This document shows, one piece after another, positions 14,648 through 15,990 of a stretch of DNA of 15,990 nt; position 1 is the first letter of the stretch; each line of letters begins with the position of its first letter. The notes beneath the pieces are model-generated. The model was not told the origin of the DNA, did not search any database, and was given only the letters and a program-made list of their open reading frames with translations. Where the stretch lies: the NCBI GenBank assembly GCA_905214825.1, contig CAJMNV010000031.1, positions 1-15,990 of the forward strand, given 5' to 3'. The stretch comes from an uncultured bacterium (GTDB taxonomy: Bacteria > Bacillota > Clostridia > Lachnospirales > Anaerotignaceae). A program made the position numbers and the translations under genes.

Positions 14648-14653
14648 TATAAT
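14648..14653 (+). promoter_or_regulatory. candidate -10 for the rdgB operon
   Basis: A perfect TATAAT at 14648-14653 lies 32 bases before the rdgB ATG. The -35 position (14625-14630, TGTTCA) matches consensus poorly. A promoter is expected here because a terminator lies just upstream. Confidence 0.5.
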
Positions 14654-14685
14654 ATCAAAATAGAAATAAAAGAGGTGTCAGAAAA

Positions 14686-15282
14686 ATGAAAACAATCATA
14701 TTTGCAACGAAAAATAAAGGAAAAATCAAAGAAATCAATGCCATATTGGCAGATATGCCTGTGGAAGTGGTGTCTATGGAAGATGCAGGCATTACAGTTG
14801 ATGTGGTGGAAGATGGAGAAACATTTGAAGAAAATGCATTGAAAAAAGCAGTGCAGATTATGGAGCTTTCTGGGGAAATTACATTGGCAGATGATTCTGG
14901 TTTGGAAATTGATGCTATGGATAAAGCCCCAGGGGTACATTCTGCAAGATTTATGGGGAAAGATACGCCATATCCTCAAAAATTTGAAGCGATATTTGAA
15001 AAGTTGCAAAATGTACAAGAGGCAGACAGAACAGCTCGTTTTGTCAGTTGTATTGCGGCAGCTTTTCCGGATGGCAGAACATTGGTTAGCAAAGATACTG
15101 TGGAAGGTATGATTGGTAGAGAAGCAAAAGGGGAAGAAGGTTTTGGATATGACCCGATTTTTTATGTGCCAGAAAAACAAAAGTATATGGCGGAATTATC
15201 TCCAGAAGAAAAAAATGCAATCAGCCACAGAGGAAAAGCATTGCAAAAAATGAAATTGTTGTTGAAAGAGGAGTTATCATAA
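14686..15282 (+). CDS. rdgB: RdgB/HAM1 family non-canonical purine NTP pyrophosphatase
   Basis: XTP/dITP diphosphatase, 198 residues, the usual length. It hydrolyses deaminated purine nucleotides (ITP, dITP, XTP) to monophosphates, keeping them out of DNA and RNA. Motifs seen: FATKNKGKIKEI (6-17, nucleotide-binding), LADDSGLEIDA (67-77, catalytic Asp70 and metal site), APGVHSARF (81-89), GFGYDPIF and SHRGKALQKM near the C-terminus. AGAGGTG precedes the ATG. One base separates it from the phosphodiesterase gene, an arrangement also seen in Bacillus subtilis (ysnA-ysnB), so the two are one transcript. Confidence 0.97.
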   Translation: MKTIIFATKNKGKIKEINAILADMPVEVVSMEDAGITVDVVEDGETFEENALKKAVQIMELSGEITLADDSGLEIDAMDKAPGVHSARFMGKDTPYPQKFEAIFEKLQNVQEADRTARFVSCIAAAFPDGRTLVSKDTVEGMIGREAKGEEGFGYDPIFYVPEKQKYMAELSPEEKNAISHRGKALQKMKLLLKEELS

Positions 15283-15283
15283 C

Positions 15284-15796
15284 ATGAAAGTATTGGTTTT
15301 CAGTGATACACACCAGAATTTATACAATGCAATAGATGTATTGGAAGTATTTCAAAATGATATGGATATGGTGCTGCATTTGGGTGACCATGATTTGGAC
15401 GCAATGGAATTGCAAAAACGGTTTCCTGATGTACCATTTCATTTTGTTTTGGGCAATAATGATTACGGCGGAAATACGCCGATGCAAAAAATGATTTTTG
15501 CTTGTGGTAAAAAATTGTTATTGACACATGGACATCGCCAAAGGGTATATTGGGGATATGATACGTTGGCATATTGGGCAGAAGAACAAGGGGCAGATAT
15601 GGTGTTGTTTGGACATACACATCGCCCCATGTATGATGACAAGGGACGAGTGATATTATTAAATCCAGGCAGTATTTCTATGCCGAGAGACGGAAATGGT
15701 ATCCCAACATTTGCAACGGTGGAAATACAAGAAAATGGTGTGATGCAGGTACAAATATGGGAGTATCATGCAAAAACAGATATACGAAAACGATAA
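15284..15796 (+). CDS. YfcE/YsnB-type metallophosphoesterase
   Basis: Calcineurin-like phosphodiesterase of the YfcE/MJ0936 family, 170 residues. The dimetal site is complete: SDTH (Asp8, His10), HLGDHD (Asp near 35), GNND, THGH and FGHTHRP, with the late motif LLNPGSISMPR. The family hydrolyses artificial phosphodiesters and its natural substrate is not settled. It follows rdgB by one base, so it is translated from the same message; the conserved pairing hints at a role in nucleotide turnover. The following 130 bases hold only weak inverted repeats (for example AAAACAGCTCTGTTTT at 15805-15820) and the tRNA promoter. Confidence 0.94.
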   Translation: MKVLVFSDTHQNLYNAIDVLEVFQNDMDMVLHLGDHDLDAMELQKRFPDVPFHFVLGNNDYGGNTPMQKMIFACGKKLLLTHGHRQRVYWGYDTLAYWAEEQGADMVLFGHTHRPMYDDKGRVILLNPGSISMPRDGNGIPTFATVEIQENGVMQVQIWEYHAKTDIRKR

Positions 15797-15884
15797 TATA
15801 TGAAAAAACAGCTCTGTTTTGACAGGAAGATAAGAGATGTTTTCATAAAAATACAAAAAAATGATATTTTTTAAAAATTTGGTA

Positions 15885-15913
15885 TTGACAGTATATTATT
15901 TTTATGGCATAAT
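15885..15913 (+). promoter_or_regulatory. strong promoter of the tRNA-Arg gene
   Basis: A perfect TTGACA (15885-15890), a 17-bp spacer and CATAAT (15908-15913, five of six). This is the best promoter in the window by hexamer match. Transcription would start about ten bases before the mature tRNA 5' end, as usual for stable RNA genes. Confidence 0.85.
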
Positions 15914-15930
15914 ATTTCTTGCAATCGAAT

Positions 15931-15990
<60 letters not shown>

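Noticed and set aside
15805..15820. AAAACAGCTCTGTTTT inverted repeat as terminator of rdgB-phosphodiesterase
   Set aside because: The stem is almost all A:T, the T run is inside the stem and no T tract follows. Read-through into the tRNA region or a terminator I cannot see are both possible.

Overview
The window reads as chromosomal DNA from a low-GC Gram-positive anaerobe, most likely a member of the Clostridia (Lachnospiraceae or a related group). The evidence is the AT-rich intergenic DNA, strong GGAGG-type ribosome binding sites, A+U-rich intrinsic terminators, and gene families typical of Bacillota: a copper-amine-oxidase-N/AMIN/Amidase_3 wall hydrolase, an anchored M23 peptidase, a VanS/VanR-like two-component pair, a LonC-like protease, and an rdgB-phosphodiesterase pair. 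The genus is not determined. I see no phage, insertion sequence, CRISPR array or toxin-antitoxin signature.

Layout. Genes left of about 5.6 kb are on the minus strand and genes right of it are on the plus strand. On the minus strand, reading away from the switch, there is a membrane-anchored M23 peptidase (5558-4410) with its own promoter and terminator. Next comes a response regulator-histidine kinase operon (4144-1515, ATGA overlap) with a terminator. Last is the first 271 codons of a class I aminotransferase (813 to the window edge), behind a roughly 170-nt leader that contains a long inverted repeat. On the plus strand, a strong promoter at 5704-5732 drives a tightly packed run: a small lysine-rich protein, a membrane-anchored beta-propeller-like protein, tsaE, tsaB, rimI, a Lon-family protease and a small zinc-ribbon protein, closed by a strong terminator at 12304-12357. 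Then follow a single-gene secreted N-acetylmuramoyl-L-alanine amidase with promoter and terminator, an rdgB-phosphodiesterase pair, and a tRNA-Arg(UCU) with a near-consensus promoter, cut by the right edge.

How the genes fit together. tsaE and tsaB serve N6-threonylcarbamoyladenosine (t6A) tRNA modification, and rimI commonly sits with them. rdgB is nucleotide-pool housekeeping. The M23 peptidase and the amidase act on the cell wall. The most interesting regulatory signal is a direct-repeat box, T(C/G)TTAA-N5-TCTTAA with an 11-bp period, upstream of the response regulator and again between the divergent M23 and plus-strand promoters. Its spacing resembles the OmpR-family WalR box. This suggests, without proving it, that the two-component system regulates itself, the wall peptidase and possibly the t6A/propeller operon. 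The least understood genes are the small basic protein plus propeller pair at the head of the operon and the zinc-ribbon protein at its end. No clearly new defence or mobile system was recognised.
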